64,000 nucleotides of DNA from Corynebacterium jeikeium (GTDB taxonomy: Bacteria; Actinomycetota; Actinomycetes; Mycobacteriales; Mycobacteriaceae), in contig CP033784.1 of NCBI GenBank assembly GCA_003955985.1, positions 62,001 to 126,000 of the forward strand. The letters run 5' to 3'. Below the pieces are notes generated by a model. That model was not told the DNA's origin. It was given only the letters and a program-made list of their open reading frames with translations, and made no database searches. Position 1 is the first letter of the stretch. Each line of letters starts with the position of its first letter. Shown here one piece after another: positions 27,346-36,305 of this stretch. The position numbers were made by a program, and so were the translations under genes.

Positions 27346-28366
27346 CGCCCTGCCACTGATTAATCCCGCGGTCGACGGCCCACTTGTCGATTTCCGCGAG
27401 TTCTTCATCGCTAAACGGTGCAGCGTCCAGGGCGCCGAGGCTGTTCTTCAGCTGCTTCACCGAGGATGCACCGATCAGGGCTGAGGTCACTTCGTCACGG
27501 CGGAGCACCCACGAGATGGCCATCTGTGCCAGGGACTGGCCTCGTCGTGAAGCAATGGCGTTGAGCTCGCGGATGGCGGTGAGCGTGTCGTCGTTGAGGA
27601 ACCCCGAGTTCATCTTGTGCGCCCCGAGACGCGAGGACTCCGGCACGCCATCCAAGTAGCGGTCGGTGAGAAGCCCCTGCGCAAGCGCGGAAAAGGCGAT
27701 GACGCCCATGCCTTCGTCGGCGCAGGTTGCCAGCAGCTCGTCCTCGATCCAGCGGTTGAACATGGAGTAGCTCGGCTGGTGAATGGTCAGCGGTGTGCCC
27801 AGCTCACGGGCAATTTTCTGCGCGCGGCGAGTGAGCTCGGGGGAGTAGGAGCTAACGCCGACGTAGAGCGCGCGACCCGACCGGACGAGGAAATCGAGGG
27901 CGGCGACGGTTTCCTCGATAGGCGTATCCGGGTCGGGGCGGTGGTGGTAGAAAATGTCCACATAATCCAGGCCCATGCGCTTCAGCGAGGCATCGCAGCT
28001 GGCCACGAGGTACTTCCGCGAGCCGCCGAAGCCGTAGGGGCCATCCTGCATGTACCAACCGGCCTTGGAAGAAATGATCATTTCATCGCGGTAGGGAGCG
28101 AAATCCTTGGCCATGATGCGACCGAAATTCGCCTCCGCAGAGCCCTGCGGTGGGCCGTAATTGTTGGCGAGGTCGAAGTGCGTGACGCCGTGGTCGAACG
28201 CGGTGCGCAGAATCTCACGCTGCGTTTCCAGCGGCCGGTCATCACCAAAGTTATGCCAAAGTCCCAGCGTAATGGCTGGAAGCTTCAGCCCCGTGCTGCC
28301 GGAGCGGTTGTACGGCATCGTCTCATAGCGGTTGTCATCGGCGTGGTACACGTCTGGATAAGCCAT
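27329..28366 (-). CDS. Aldo-keto reductase (AKR14/YghZ-like)
   Basis: 345 residues from the ATG at 28366 (MAYPDVYHADDNRYETMPYNRSG). A frame reaching 28492 exists, but its extra 42 residues do not fit the family. The tetrad is Asp in THFDLANNYG, Tyr54-like in the same segment, Lys in IISSKAGW and His in FYHHRPDPDT. The family reduces aldehydes such as L-glyceraldehyde 3-phosphate or methylglyoxal with NADPH. It is probably a cytoplasmic detoxifying enzyme and stands alone. Confidence 0.9.
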   Translation of the reverse strand: MAYPDVYHADDNRYETMPYNRSGSTGLKLPAITLGLWHNFGDDRPLETQREILRTAFDHGVTHFDLANNYGPPQGSAEANFGRIMAKDFAPYRDEMIISSKAGWYMQDGPYGFGGSRKYLVASCDASLKRMGLDYVDIFYHHRPDPDTPIEETVAALDFLVRSGRALYVGVSSYSPELTRRAQKIARELGTPLTIHQPSYSMFNRWIEDELLATCADEGMGVIAFSALAQGLLTDRYLDGVPESSRLGAHKMNSGFLNDDTLTAIRELNAIASRRGQSLAQMAISWVLRRDEVTSALIGASSVKQLKNSLGALDAAPFSDEELAEIDKWAVDRGINQWQGATESV

Positions 28367-28511
28367 GTCTACGAGGGTACGCGTGCTTAACGACGGGTAG
28401 TTGTGCACAAGGTGGCCGACAACGAGGTGCGTGGCCGAATGGCTACCCCTGGAAGTAATAAAAGTGAGCTTGCTGGGGAACAACTGAGGCAATTCGTCCG
28501 ACTAATAAGGC

Positions 28512-29840
28512 ATGACTTCAATAGCCACAGGCGATGCCGCTGGAACGCCAGCCGCAAACCCCGTCGCACAGACTCAGAAAAATGGTGGGCCACGAGCATT
28601 ACTGCACCGAATCCATGTCGTTGCAGGCATCCTCGTTGCGCCACTACTTGTTATTGCAGCTATCACAGGCGTGGCGTATGCCCTCGCCCCGAGCATAGAA
28701 AAGGTGGTTTACCACGAAGAACTAACTGCAACATCGAGCCTTCCCGCACAACCACTGGAAAAGCAGGTTGAGGTCGCGCAGCGCGTGCACCCGAACCTGC
28801 CGGTAACCGCGGTGCAGGTCCCGGAAAAGCCGGGGCAGACAACGCGAGTCATGTTCAATGACGAGCAGCTGAAGTCGGAGTCCTACCGACATGCGGTGTT
28901 TGTCGACCCAGGTGACCTGAGCATCAAGGGTGACCTGGTGCAATACGGTTCCTCGGCGGCGCTGCCACTGCGGGCCTGGATTTCGGAAGGGCACCGCAGG
29001 CTCTGGATTGATAGCAACTTTGGTCGTCTCTACTCCGAGACGGCAGCATCCTGGATGGGCGCACTGGCTATCGGTGGCCTCTGGCTCTGGTGGGACCGTT
29101 CGCGTCGCAAGCGGACACAGGGAACAAGTAAGAGGGCGCATCATATGCGTCGTCACGCGAATGTTGGCGTGGCGGTTAGCGTTGGACTTCTGTTCCTGAC
29201 CGTCACCGGCCTGACGTGGTCGTGGGTGGCTGGAACGGGCATCGCAAAGCTGCGCGAGACGATGGACTGGTACGCACCGAAACCAGCCATGACTGCGACT
29301 GCGCCAGCGAATTATGACTGGTCAGAGGCAGATAGTGTTATGAGCCTCGCACGTGCTGAGGGCCTGGCCGGGAAGGTCGAACTGACGCCGCCGGAAGCTG
29401 GCACGGTGTGGATGGCCAAGGAAGCTCGCGAGGAATGGCGGATGGGCATTGAGACCGTCACCGTTGACGGCTCGACCGGAGCGATGGTCGATCGGATTCA
29501 TTTTGCGGACTGGCCGCTGCCGGCGAAGCTGACCGAATGGCTGATTAACGCGCACATGGGCATCCTGTTCGGGTGGGTGAATCAGCTGGTCCTGGCACTG
29601 ATTGGTGTCGCTCTGTTGGCGATGATTGTGCGCGGGTACGCCATGTGGTTTGGGCGCGGTCGAGGTGGTCGCCCGGGCAGGCTCCCGGCGCCGACGCGAT
29701 GGCGCGACATTCGCCCGGGTGTTGCAGCAGCTGTTGTGGCGCTGCTGATTGCCTACTCGGTGGTTGCACCACTGTTTGGTGTGACTCTCGTTGGCTTCGT
29801 GATCGTTGATTGGGTCTGGCGGAAGCTGCGGAGAGGTTAG
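28512..29840 (+). CDS. PepSY-associated membrane protein
   Basis: A 442-residue protein of the PepSY_TM (PiuB-like) family: a first helix (about 36-60; LHRIHVVAGILVAPLLVIAA), two PepSY-like extracytoplasmic segments (about 80-140 and 270-330), helices around 180-200, 230-250, 355-375 and 405-435. Conserved His in HRIHV, HRRLW, HHMRRHANVG and NAHMGILFG could ligate haem or metal. Relatives are tied to iron/siderophore reduction at the membrane. A terminator that doubles as a CRISPR-like repeat follows. Confidence 0.82.
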   Translation: MTSIATGDAAGTPAANPVAQTQKNGGPRALLHRIHVVAGILVAPLLVIAAITGVAYALAPSIEKVVYHEELTATSSLPAQPLEKQVEVAQRVHPNLPVTAVQVPEKPGQTTRVMFNDEQLKSESYRHAVFVDPGDLSIKGDLVQYGSSAALPLRAWISEGHRRLWIDSNFGRLYSETAASWMGALAIGGLWLWWDRSRRKRTQGTSKRAHHMRRHANVGVAVSVGLLFLTVTGLTWSWVAGTGIAKLRETMDWYAPKPAMTATAPANYDWSEADSVMSLARAEGLAGKVELTPPEAGTVWMAKEAREEWRMGIETVTVDGSTGAMVDRIHFADWPLPAKLTEWLINAHMGILFGWVNQLVLALIGVALLAMIVRGYAMWFGRGRGGRPGRLPAPTRWRDIRPGVAAAVVALLIAYSVVAPLFGVTLVGFVIVDWVWRKLRRG

Positions 29841-29859
29841 TGTAGGTTCTGTCGCCTTC

Positions 29860-29887
29860 GGGTTCCCTGTGTGAGCGGGGATGTTCC
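29860..29887 (+). repeat. Degenerate CRISPR repeat (pseudo-repeat 1) upstream of cas3
   Basis: 23 of 28 positions match the array repeat in the same orientation; the 3' half GAGCGGGGATGTTCC is identical, while the 5' half has T in place of C at three stem positions (CCCTGTGT), giving G-U pairs in RNA. It stands 9.2 kb from the array proper. Confidence 0.85.
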
Positions 29888-29888
29888 G

Positions 29889-29904
29889 GTTTTATTGTGA
29901 GGGG
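29889..29904 (+). promoter_or_regulatory. Pseudo-spacer matching DNA in front of cas3
   Basis: The 16 bases after pseudo-repeat 1 (skipping one base, as the array's 29th position suggests) match 29981-29996 at 15 of 16, mismatch only at position 12: GTTTTATTGTG then GGGG. The matched site has AAC directly on its 5' side. The layout is that of a short guide aimed at the cas3 upstream region. Confidence 0.6.
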
Positions 29905-29908
29905 CGAT

Positions 29909-29936
29909 GTTATCCCCGCGAAAGCGGGGATTTTTC
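29909..29936 (+). repeat. Degenerate CRISPR repeat (pseudo-repeat 2), also a terminator
   Basis: Again 23 of 28 positions match the array repeat, with the CCCCGC...GCGGGG stem intact. The loop is GAAA and the 3' end is a T run (29931-29935), so the sequence ATCCCCGC-GAAA-GCGGGGAT-TTTT also works as a rho-independent terminator for the PepSY gene and for any RNA starting at pseudo-repeat 1. It lies 49 bp after pseudo-repeat 1, not the 61 bp of the array. Confidence 0.8.
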
Positions 29937-29980
29937 GTGTAAGCGACACTTGTAGATGAGTCTATTGGATAGATATCAAC

Positions 29981-30059
29981 GTTTTATTGTGTGGGGTTAA
30001 TAAGGGGTAGTTTCCATATTGAATGAAATTGATATCTCGGCTATCTTGGAGATTAGAAT
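29981..30059 (+). promoter_or_regulatory. cas3 upstream region: pseudo-spacer target and possible promoter
   Basis: 29981-29996 is the near-copy of the pseudo-spacer. Downstream, TTGATA (30029-30034) and TAGAAT (30054-30059) with 19-bp spacing are a possible cas operon promoter, and an earlier -10-like ATATCA lies at about 29973-29978. Which one is used decides whether the target overlaps the promoter. A GGCCGGA direct repeat (30063-30069, 30079-30085) precedes the cas3 ATG. Confidence 0.4.
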
Positions 30060-30095
30060 AGAGGCCGGATAGGGGTTCGGCCGGACAGGGTCGTT

Positions 30096-32906
30096 ATGTC
30101 GAACATGGGCTCGAACTTGGCAGATGTACTGTCTGAAATAGCTCGCTTGCAGTGGGCTAAGTGGGATTGGCAAAGTGAAGAGGCGTTGAGTCTCGCACAA
30201 CATTTGAATGATGCCCAGGATGTGGCTTTTTATCTCTGGGATGAGTGGTTGCCGGAATCACTAAGGCAAGTGCTTACCGATGAGTTCGGCTCGAAAGAAC
30301 GAGCCCGTGCATGGGTTGCTTTCTATGCTGGTGGGCACGATATTGGTAAGGCGTCTTATGCTTTTTCGGTTAAAGTTCCGGAACTGTATGACCGTGTGCG
30401 CCCGTATGGGCTAGGCGCTGCGGCAACACTTTCCTCCAAGGAGTTACGTGGAGCGCCCCACGGCGCTGTCGGTGCGTATGCTCTGTGGATTTGGTTGCTG
30501 GAAAACCACGGATTTAGTGAAGATTCTGCTAATACACATATTGCACCTATTGGTGGCCATCACGGCAAGTTTCCCGATGAGAATCTGTTGCATTCTGCCG
30601 AAGACTTCGTCGAAGAACTCGAAGGTGAAAAGTGGCAACACATTCGTTCTGAATTCTTCGACGCCGTGGCCACAAGGGCAGGTTTAACGGCGACTGATTG
30701 TGAACAACGCCGAGAGCAAGAGCTGTCAGCGCAAGCGCAAATGCTTCTGACGGGAATTGTGGTCATGGCTGACTGGCTTGCTTCGAACACTGATTTATTT
30801 CCACTGTCGATGTTTGATGCATCGTCGACAAGCAGAAGCGATGATGCGATTGACGGATTAAATCTTCCGGATCCGTGGGATCCTCGCCCGGAAAGTAGTG
30901 CGGATGACTTATTTCGCGCTCGGTTTGACCTGCCTGCTGGTGCCACCCCATACCCAGTTCAGCTGGACGCAGTAAAGCTTGCTGAGGAAGTGGATAAACC
31001 AGGCCTGTTGCTGCTAGAAGCACCGACTGGTGAAGGTAAGACAGAGGCTGCACTTGCGGCCGCGGAAGTTCTTGCAGCCAAGTTCGGATGTGGTGGTGTG
31101 CAAGTCGCGTTGCCTACATGCGCCACGTCAGATGCCATGTTTTCTCGTGTTTTGAAGTGGCTCGACCGTGCGATTGCGGAAGACCAGTTGGCCTCTGCGA
31201 TGCTCACGCATAGTCGCGCGCAGTTTAATGATGAATTCCAAGGTCTTAAGTTTCCGTCACAGAGTTTTTCGGCTATTTATGACGAAGAATATGGTGCCAA
31301 TTCTAAAGAGCCTGCAGTTGAGGCTCATTGGTGGCTACGCTCTCGTAAAACTGCAGCGCTGGCAGACTTTACTGTTGGCACAATCGATCAGTTCCTTTTC
31401 TCGGCGCTGCAGTCAAAGCATGTCATGTTGCGGCATCTGGGGCTTGCCGGAAAGGTATTGATCCTCGATGAGGTGCATGCTGCAGACATTTACATGCAGC
31501 AGTATTTGTACCGCGCATTGGAATGGTGTGGCGCATATGGGGTTCCAGTCATTGCGTTGTCGGCAACGCTTCCACCGGATGCTCGTTTTCATTTGATGGA
31601 GGCCTATGCCTCGGGGATTGCGCAGTTAGGAAATGCTCAAATTCCCAACAAGATTCTTGGCCAGATGGAAGTTGCCAAAGACGAACGTGCCTATCCACTT
31701 CTGACCTTTGTAAACGAGGATGGTGTCACGGTCCGTAAGCCAAAGGCTTCATCTCGCAGGCAGGTGGTATCGCTCGAATTCTGTGATGACTCATCTGTTG
31801 TTCACAAGCTGGCAGAGGAACTTCATGATGGTGGTTGCGCCGTAGTCGTATGCAATACAGTTCAGCGGGCCCAAACGCTTTACGACGAAATTTGTTCTGA
31901 CGGTAGCTTCACTGATGAGGAAGTATTTTTGCTTCATTCGCGCTTCGCTGCGGCAGATCGACGGGCTAAAGAAGAAGAGCTTGTTGCCAAATACGGCAAG
32001 TCTGGCGTGCGCCCACAGCGAGGCGTGGTGGTGTCAACGCAAATTGTTGAGCAATCCCTTGACCTGGATTTTGACATTATGTTTAGCGATTTTGCGCCTT
32101 CGGACCTGCTGATTCAGCGGGCGGGTCGTCTCCATCGGCACAGTCGTAAAAACCGTCCGGAGCGACTTCAAACGCCACGACTGGTGCTCTTTGGGGGCAC
32201 TGAGATTAGGGATAGCAATGCTCCAGAGTTTGTGAGCGGTAGTAAACGGATTTATGGCACTGCGTTGCTGATGCGGACGGCCTCAGCGTTGATGGGGCGT
32301 AAGCAGTTTATTTCGCCAGATGATGTCGCAGGAATAGTTCGTGAAACGTATGACGCAGATGCGCAGTGTCCAGTCAGTTGGCGAAAAGACTGGGATGAGG
32401 CGGTGAAGGAGCAGCAAGTGAGGGGAGAGAAGCTTGCTGAAAAAGCGAAACGTTCGCTCGGTCCATCGCCAAACGAAAAAGACATGAGTCTGTGGTTCCA
32501 GCATGGATCTGCAGAAGAGTTTCGTGGGCAGTCGCAGGTGAGAGATATCGAAGAGTCAATAGAAGTAGTTCTTGTAGAACAGCGAGGCAGCGAACTCTAT
32601 TCATTGCCGTGGCTGGAAAATCGCGGTGGTGAGTCTCTGAGTAATGCCAATGGAGTCGACGACGAATTAGCACGCGAAGTTGCTAAATGCACCATTTCGC
32701 TGCCTTATTGGCAAGTCGGGGGAGTGGACGAGTTCATCGCTGAATTGGAGCGGTTTGGTAGCCCCTCTTGGCAACTTAGCTCCTGGCTAAAAGGGCTTCT
32801 GCCATTGCCATTGAACGAAAGTGGGGAATGCCATGTTAACGGAGTTAGTTTTTCATACGATATGAAGTATGGATTGCGGTCCATTCGAGAAAAGGAGTCG
32901 CAGTGA
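30096..32906 (+). CDS. cas3: CRISPR-associated nuclease/helicase Cas3
   Basis: 936 residues. An N-terminal HD nuclease domain (about 25-240) with His81-Asp82 in AGGHDIGKA and a further His pair around GGHHGKF is followed by an SF2 helicase: Walker A APTGEGKT (Lys315), DEVH at 458-461, SAT in ALSATLPP, and motif VI QRAGRLHRH. Cas3 is recruited by Cascade bound to foreign DNA and degrades it 3'-5' as a single-strand nuclease coupled to ATP-driven unwinding. All key residues are present, so it should be active. Its stop overlaps the cse1 start (GTGA). Confidence 0.97.
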   Translation: MSNMGSNLADVLSEIARLQWAKWDWQSEEALSLAQHLNDAQDVAFYLWDEWLPESLRQVLTDEFGSKERARAWVAFYAGGHDIGKASYAFSVKVPELYDRVRPYGLGAAATLSSKELRGAPHGAVGAYALWIWLLENHGFSEDSANTHIAPIGGHHGKFPDENLLHSAEDFVEELEGEKWQHIRSEFFDAVATRAGLTATDCEQRREQELSAQAQMLLTGIVVMADWLASNTDLFPLSMFDASSTSRSDDAIDGLNLPDPWDPRPESSADDLFRARFDLPAGATPYPVQLDAVKLAEEVDKPGLLLLEAPTGEGKTEAALAAAEVLAAKFGCGGVQVALPTCATSDAMFSRVLKWLDRAIAEDQLASAMLTHSRAQFNDEFQGLKFPSQSFSAIYDEEYGANSKEPAVEAHWWLRSRKTAALADFTVGTIDQFLFSALQSKHVMLRHLGLAGKVLILDEVHAADIYMQQYLYRALEWCGAYGVPVIALSATLPPDARFHLMEAYASGIAQLGNAQIPNKILGQMEVAKDERAYPLLTFVNEDGVTVRKPKASSRRQVVSLEFCDDSSVVHKLAEELHDGGCAVVVCNTVQRAQTLYDEICSDGSFTDEEVFLLHSRFAAADRRAKEEELVAKYGKSGVRPQRGVVVSTQIVEQSLDLDFDIMFSDFAPSDLLIQRAGRLHRHSRKNRPERLQTPRLVLFGGTEIRDSNAPEFVSGSKRIYGTALLMRTASALMGRKQFISPDDVAGIVRETYDADAQCPVSWRKDWDEAVKEQQVRGEKLAEKAKRSLGPSPNEKDMSLWFQHGSAEEFRGQSQVRDIEESIEVVLVEQRGSELYSLPWLENRGGESLSNANGVDDELAREVAKCTISLPYWQVGGVDEFIAELERFGSPSWQLSSWLKGLLPLPLNESGECHVNGVSFSYDMKYGLRSIREKESQ

Positions 32907-34537
32907 GCGGAGCTGAGCCGAGTTTTAATCTGCTCGACGAGCCCTGGATTAAGGTCACGGGGCACGATGGCAATGGTCGGGAATTAGGCCTTCGAGATAT
33001 CTTTGCGCAGGCTGGTGAGTTAAAACGGATCTCCGGTGAATCGCCAGCGCAGGACTTTGCGATTTTGCGCGTGGTTCTTGCGGTTCTTTATCGCGCATTC
33101 GACTTTGGAGAAGATGTCAAGGAAAACCGCAAACAATGGGCGGCAGCATGGGAGGACAAGAAGCTGCCGTTAGAGCGCATCAGCCGCTATTTAGATGAAT
33201 ATTCGCACCGATTCGATTTGCTCGATCGGGAAGCCCCTTTCATGCAAACTCCTACGCTTGCTACAAAAAGTGGAGAGTGGAAGAGCCTTAAAGTAATCAT
33301 TCCGGATTCGTCGGAGTTGGGCAATCTTTTCCACCGACGTTCGGCACTCACGCCCCTTCCTTTTGCAGAAGCAGCTCGTTGGCTTGTTCATTGTCTCGCA
33401 TTTGACGTTTCGGGAATTAAATCGGGTGCAGTGGGTGATTCCCGAGTAAAGGACGGCAAAGGCTATAACAGTGGCATCGGCTGGGCAGGATGGCTTGGCG
33501 GTACCGTACTTGAAGGGCAAAGCCTACTTGAAACGTTGCTACTGAATGTCGTTGATCATAAGCCTGTGGCCTGGGAAGGTGCTCCTATTTGGGAGCTTCC
33601 GGTTCCGACGTCCGCAGTTTCGGACACGCCACTTCCGAAGGGACAACTCACTCTTCTTACTTGGCCGCAGCGGCGTATTCGGCTTCGTGTGGAAAGCGGC
33701 ATGGTTATCGGTGCGCTCGTTTGTGTTGGTGATTCAGTGGACTATCTGCATCAAGATGCAATCGAAATGATGTCGCCGTGGCGCTATAGCGAGCCACAGT
33801 CGAAGAAAGCCAAAGAAGATATCTATATGCCAAAGGCAATCAACCCTGACCGAGCTCTTTGGCGAGGTCTTTCGGCTGTGCTGCCCGAAGCAGAGGTCGA
33901 TACGACTAAGGGGCGCACTGGCAGTGAGGTAAAGATTTCAAAGCCCGCCGGTGTCATGGAAGCGTTGAAGACTCGAACAGGTCGCCGCAGTGGCATTGTG
34001 CCCCAGAATTACCGGTTGAGTCTTCGGATGGTTGGTTACGAATATGGTCCCCAAATGGCTTCGTACAACCGTCTATTAACAGATGATTTAGCGTTCCCTG
34101 CGCTTTTGGCTGCCGATAAACAGACCATCCAATTCGTGTTGTTGGCCGCAAACCGAACACAAGATACAGCAGCCGAACTGCGAAAATTTGCCAATAATTT
34201 GGCCATTGCGTCTGGTGGCGAACGCGGGGCCGCAGGCTTTAGCGCAGAGGGGTCCTTCTACTCGGATGTAGACCCAGTATTCCGTCAATGGGTTAGCGGA
34301 CTTACGTCAGAAACAGACCTTAGTAATCACCTTGCAACTTGGACAGAACAGTTGCGGCGTTTGGCTCTCGCCAAAGCTGCGGAGTTGATAGCAGGTGTGC
34401 CTGACAGCGCATGGTCAGGTCGTGAGGTTGATGAGCGTCAGTACAACGTGGGGCACGCTGAGCTGTGGTTTCGGCGAGGGCTTGGAAAAGTTCTGCCACG
34501 GCCAGAAGAACAAAAACCTCGAGAGAAAGTTAATTAA
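32903..34537 (+). CDS. cse1: Cascade large subunit Cse1/CasA (Cas8e)
   Basis: A 544-residue type I-E Cse1, starting at GTG 32903 with AAAGGAG upstream. The FNLLDEPWIKV N-terminus is the family hallmark. The protein recognises the PAM in double-stranded DNA, stabilises the R-loop and recruits Cas3. Its length fits the family. No truncation or frameshift is visible. It is translationally coupled to cas3 upstream and is followed after 2 bp by cse2. Confidence 0.95.
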   Translation: MSGAEPSFNLLDEPWIKVTGHDGNGRELGLRDIFAQAGELKRISGESPAQDFAILRVVLAVLYRAFDFGEDVKENRKQWAAAWEDKKLPLERISRYLDEYSHRFDLLDREAPFMQTPTLATKSGEWKSLKVIIPDSSELGNLFHRRSALTPLPFAEAARWLVHCLAFDVSGIKSGAVGDSRVKDGKGYNSGIGWAGWLGGTVLEGQSLLETLLLNVVDHKPVAWEGAPIWELPVPTSAVSDTPLPKGQLTLLTWPQRRIRLRVESGMVIGALVCVGDSVDYLHQDAIEMMSPWRYSEPQSKKAKEDIYMPKAINPDRALWRGLSAVLPEAEVDTTKGRTGSEVKISKPAGVMEALKTRTGRRSGIVPQNYRLSLRMVGYEYGPQMASYNRLLTDDLAFPALLAADKQTIQFVLLAANRTQDTAAELRKFANNLAIASGGERGAAGFSAEGSFYSDVDPVFRQWVSGLTSETDLSNHLATWTEQLRRLALAKAAELIAGVPDSAWSGREVDERQYNVGHAELWFRRGLGKVLPRPEEQKPREKVN

Positions 34538-34539
34538 CA

Positions 34540-35163
34540 ATGGCTGATACGAATAGGTCGCAGTCGCGCAGCTCCCTGCTGTACAGCTTTGTTGCCGGCA
34601 AGGCACAAAGGTTAGCAGGTGGTCTGGCCAACGAAAGCTCGGAAGCTCGTGCCTCCCTTGCGGTGCTTCGCCGCTCCCTGAGTGCGCCGCTGGCAGAGCA
34701 GCCCCAGGTGTGGTCAGAGGTATTCAATTCGTTCCCGGCGGAGCTTGAAGGCCCTCGAGATGAGCCGGGGGTCTACGAAACTGCAGCACACCTTGCATTG
34801 GCCTTTTTTGCACTCCATCAGCAATCGAGAAATGAGCCTATGCATAAGGCCAACGAAGGATTCGGCACGGCTATGTGCAGGCTCCATCAGGTATCAGGTG
34901 AAAACCAGAAAAAGGGTATTGAGCGACGATTTAATGCTGCGCTTACTGCGCAAACAACTGATGAGCTAGTTCACCACTTACGTGGACTAATTCAGATGCT
35001 GAGGAGCTACAGCATTCCAATGGATTACGGCCAATTGGCCAATGACTTGGTGGCGTTGAACTATTCAGATTCAGCTCGCCGTGTACGACTTCGTTGGGCA
35101 CGGGATATGAACAGAGTTCCGCAATCCGAAATCGATGACCATGACCGCGCAGTAGAAAACTAG
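34540..35163 (+). CDS. cse2: Cascade small subunit Cse2/CasB
   Basis: A 207-residue alpha-helical protein in the expected position between cse1 and cas7. Two copies per Cascade line the belly of the complex and stabilise the displaced DNA strand. Segments such as ARASLAVLRRSLSAPLAEQP, LHQVSGENQKKGIERRFNAAL and RRVRLRWARDMNR are basic and helical, as in the family. Ends 20 bp before cas7. Confidence 0.92.
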   Translation: MADTNRSQSRSSLLYSFVAGKAQRLAGGLANESSEARASLAVLRRSLSAPLAEQPQVWSEVFNSFPAELEGPRDEPGVYETAAHLALAFFALHQQSRNEPMHKANEGFGTAMCRLHQVSGENQKKGIERRFNAALTAQTTDELVHHLRGLIQMLRSYSIPMDYGQLANDLVALNYSDSARRVRLRWARDMNRVPQSEIDDHDRAVEN

Positions 35164-35183
35164 TAACAACAGAAAGGCTTATC

Positions 35184-36305
35184 ATGACCATCTACATTGA
35201 TATTCACGCACTCCAAACTGTCCCGCCATCAAACCTGAACCGAGATGACACGGGTAGTCCAAAGACAGCCAACTACGGCGGTGTGCGTCGGGCCCGAGTT
35301 TCCAGCCAAGCATGGAAGCGCGCAGCACGTAAGGAATTCGAGAACTTACTCGACCTTGATAAGTTGGGACAGCGTACTCGCTTCAGCCCGTCATTGATTG
35401 CTGCGGAAATCATTTTGCAGGCTCCGGAGCTGGAAGAAAGCGCTGAGCATCTAGCGCTGAGTGTTCTGCAGAAGACGAAGTTGAAGCAGGCAAAGCCCAA
35501 AAAGGGTGAAGAAGACACGCGTATCCGTACTGAGTATCTGCTGTTTGTTTCCCGCGCGCAAATTAAAGCGTTAGCTGATCTGGCAATTCAGTACCAGGAC
35601 GATCCGGCCAAAATTCCTGCGAAGGAAGCGAAGGAAGCGCTAAATAACGAGCACTCAGTCGACATTGCCCTCTTCGGTCGTATGTTGGCGGATGCTCCAG
35701 ACCTAAATGTTGATGCGACGTGCCAGTTCAATCATGCTATTTCTGTTCATCCGACAGTTACGGAGTTTGACTACTTTACTGCGGTTGATGACAACGCGGC
35801 GGAGGACAACGCTGGTGCTGGCATGATTGGCACGGTGGAATTCACCTCGTCTACGTTGTACCGCTACGCAACGGTCAACGCTAGTGAATTGGCTCATTCT
35901 TTGGGGTCGAAGGAGGCAGCATCTGAAGCTGCTGGCGCACTACTCAAGGCATTTGCGCTTTCGATGCCAACTGGTAAGCAGAACACGTTTGCTAACCGAA
36001 CGCGACCAGATTTGATTGTGGTCCAAGTTCGTGATGATCAGCCTGTCAATCTGTCAGAAGCTTTTGAAGACCCGGTGGAGGCTACTCGTGGCCGCACAGA
36101 AAACGCATCTATCAAGCTGGCAGAGTATGCCGCTGAGCAGGACGGTGCGTACGACTCTCATCCACTCGGAGGTGCGTATCTTGCCACTGGTGGCGCAGCG
36201 ACTGAAGCTGCAATGGAAAAGCTGAATGTCTTTGGCAATCGCACTGACATGGCTGGTTTGGTCAACTTAGTTGAGCAGGCCGTCATGGAGAAGGTCGAGC
36301 TCTAA
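35184..36305 (+). CDS. cas7e: Cascade backbone Cas7e (Cse4/CasC)
   Basis: A 373-residue RAMP protein that forms the six-copy backbone holding the crRNA spacer. It begins TIYIDIHALQTVPPSNLNRD, the signature of the I-E Cas7 family, followed by SPKTANYGGVRRARVSSQAWKRA. The C-terminal RTDMAGLVNLVEQAV is also typical. The stop codon TAA shares one base with the cas5e ATG. Confidence 0.95.
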   Translation: MTIYIDIHALQTVPPSNLNRDDTGSPKTANYGGVRRARVSSQAWKRAARKEFENLLDLDKLGQRTRFSPSLIAAEIILQAPELEESAEHLALSVLQKTKLKQAKPKKGEEDTRIRTEYLLFVSRAQIKALADLAIQYQDDPAKIPAKEAKEALNNEHSVDIALFGRMLADAPDLNVDATCQFNHAISVHPTVTEFDYFTAVDDNAAEDNAGAGMIGTVEFTSSTLYRYATVNASELAHSLGSKEAASEAAGALLKAFALSMPTGKQNTFANRTRPDLIVVQVRDDQPVNLSEAFEDPVEATRGRTENASIKLAEYAAEQDGAYDSHPLGGAYLATGGAATEAAMEKLNVFGNRTDMAGLVNLVEQAVMEKVEL

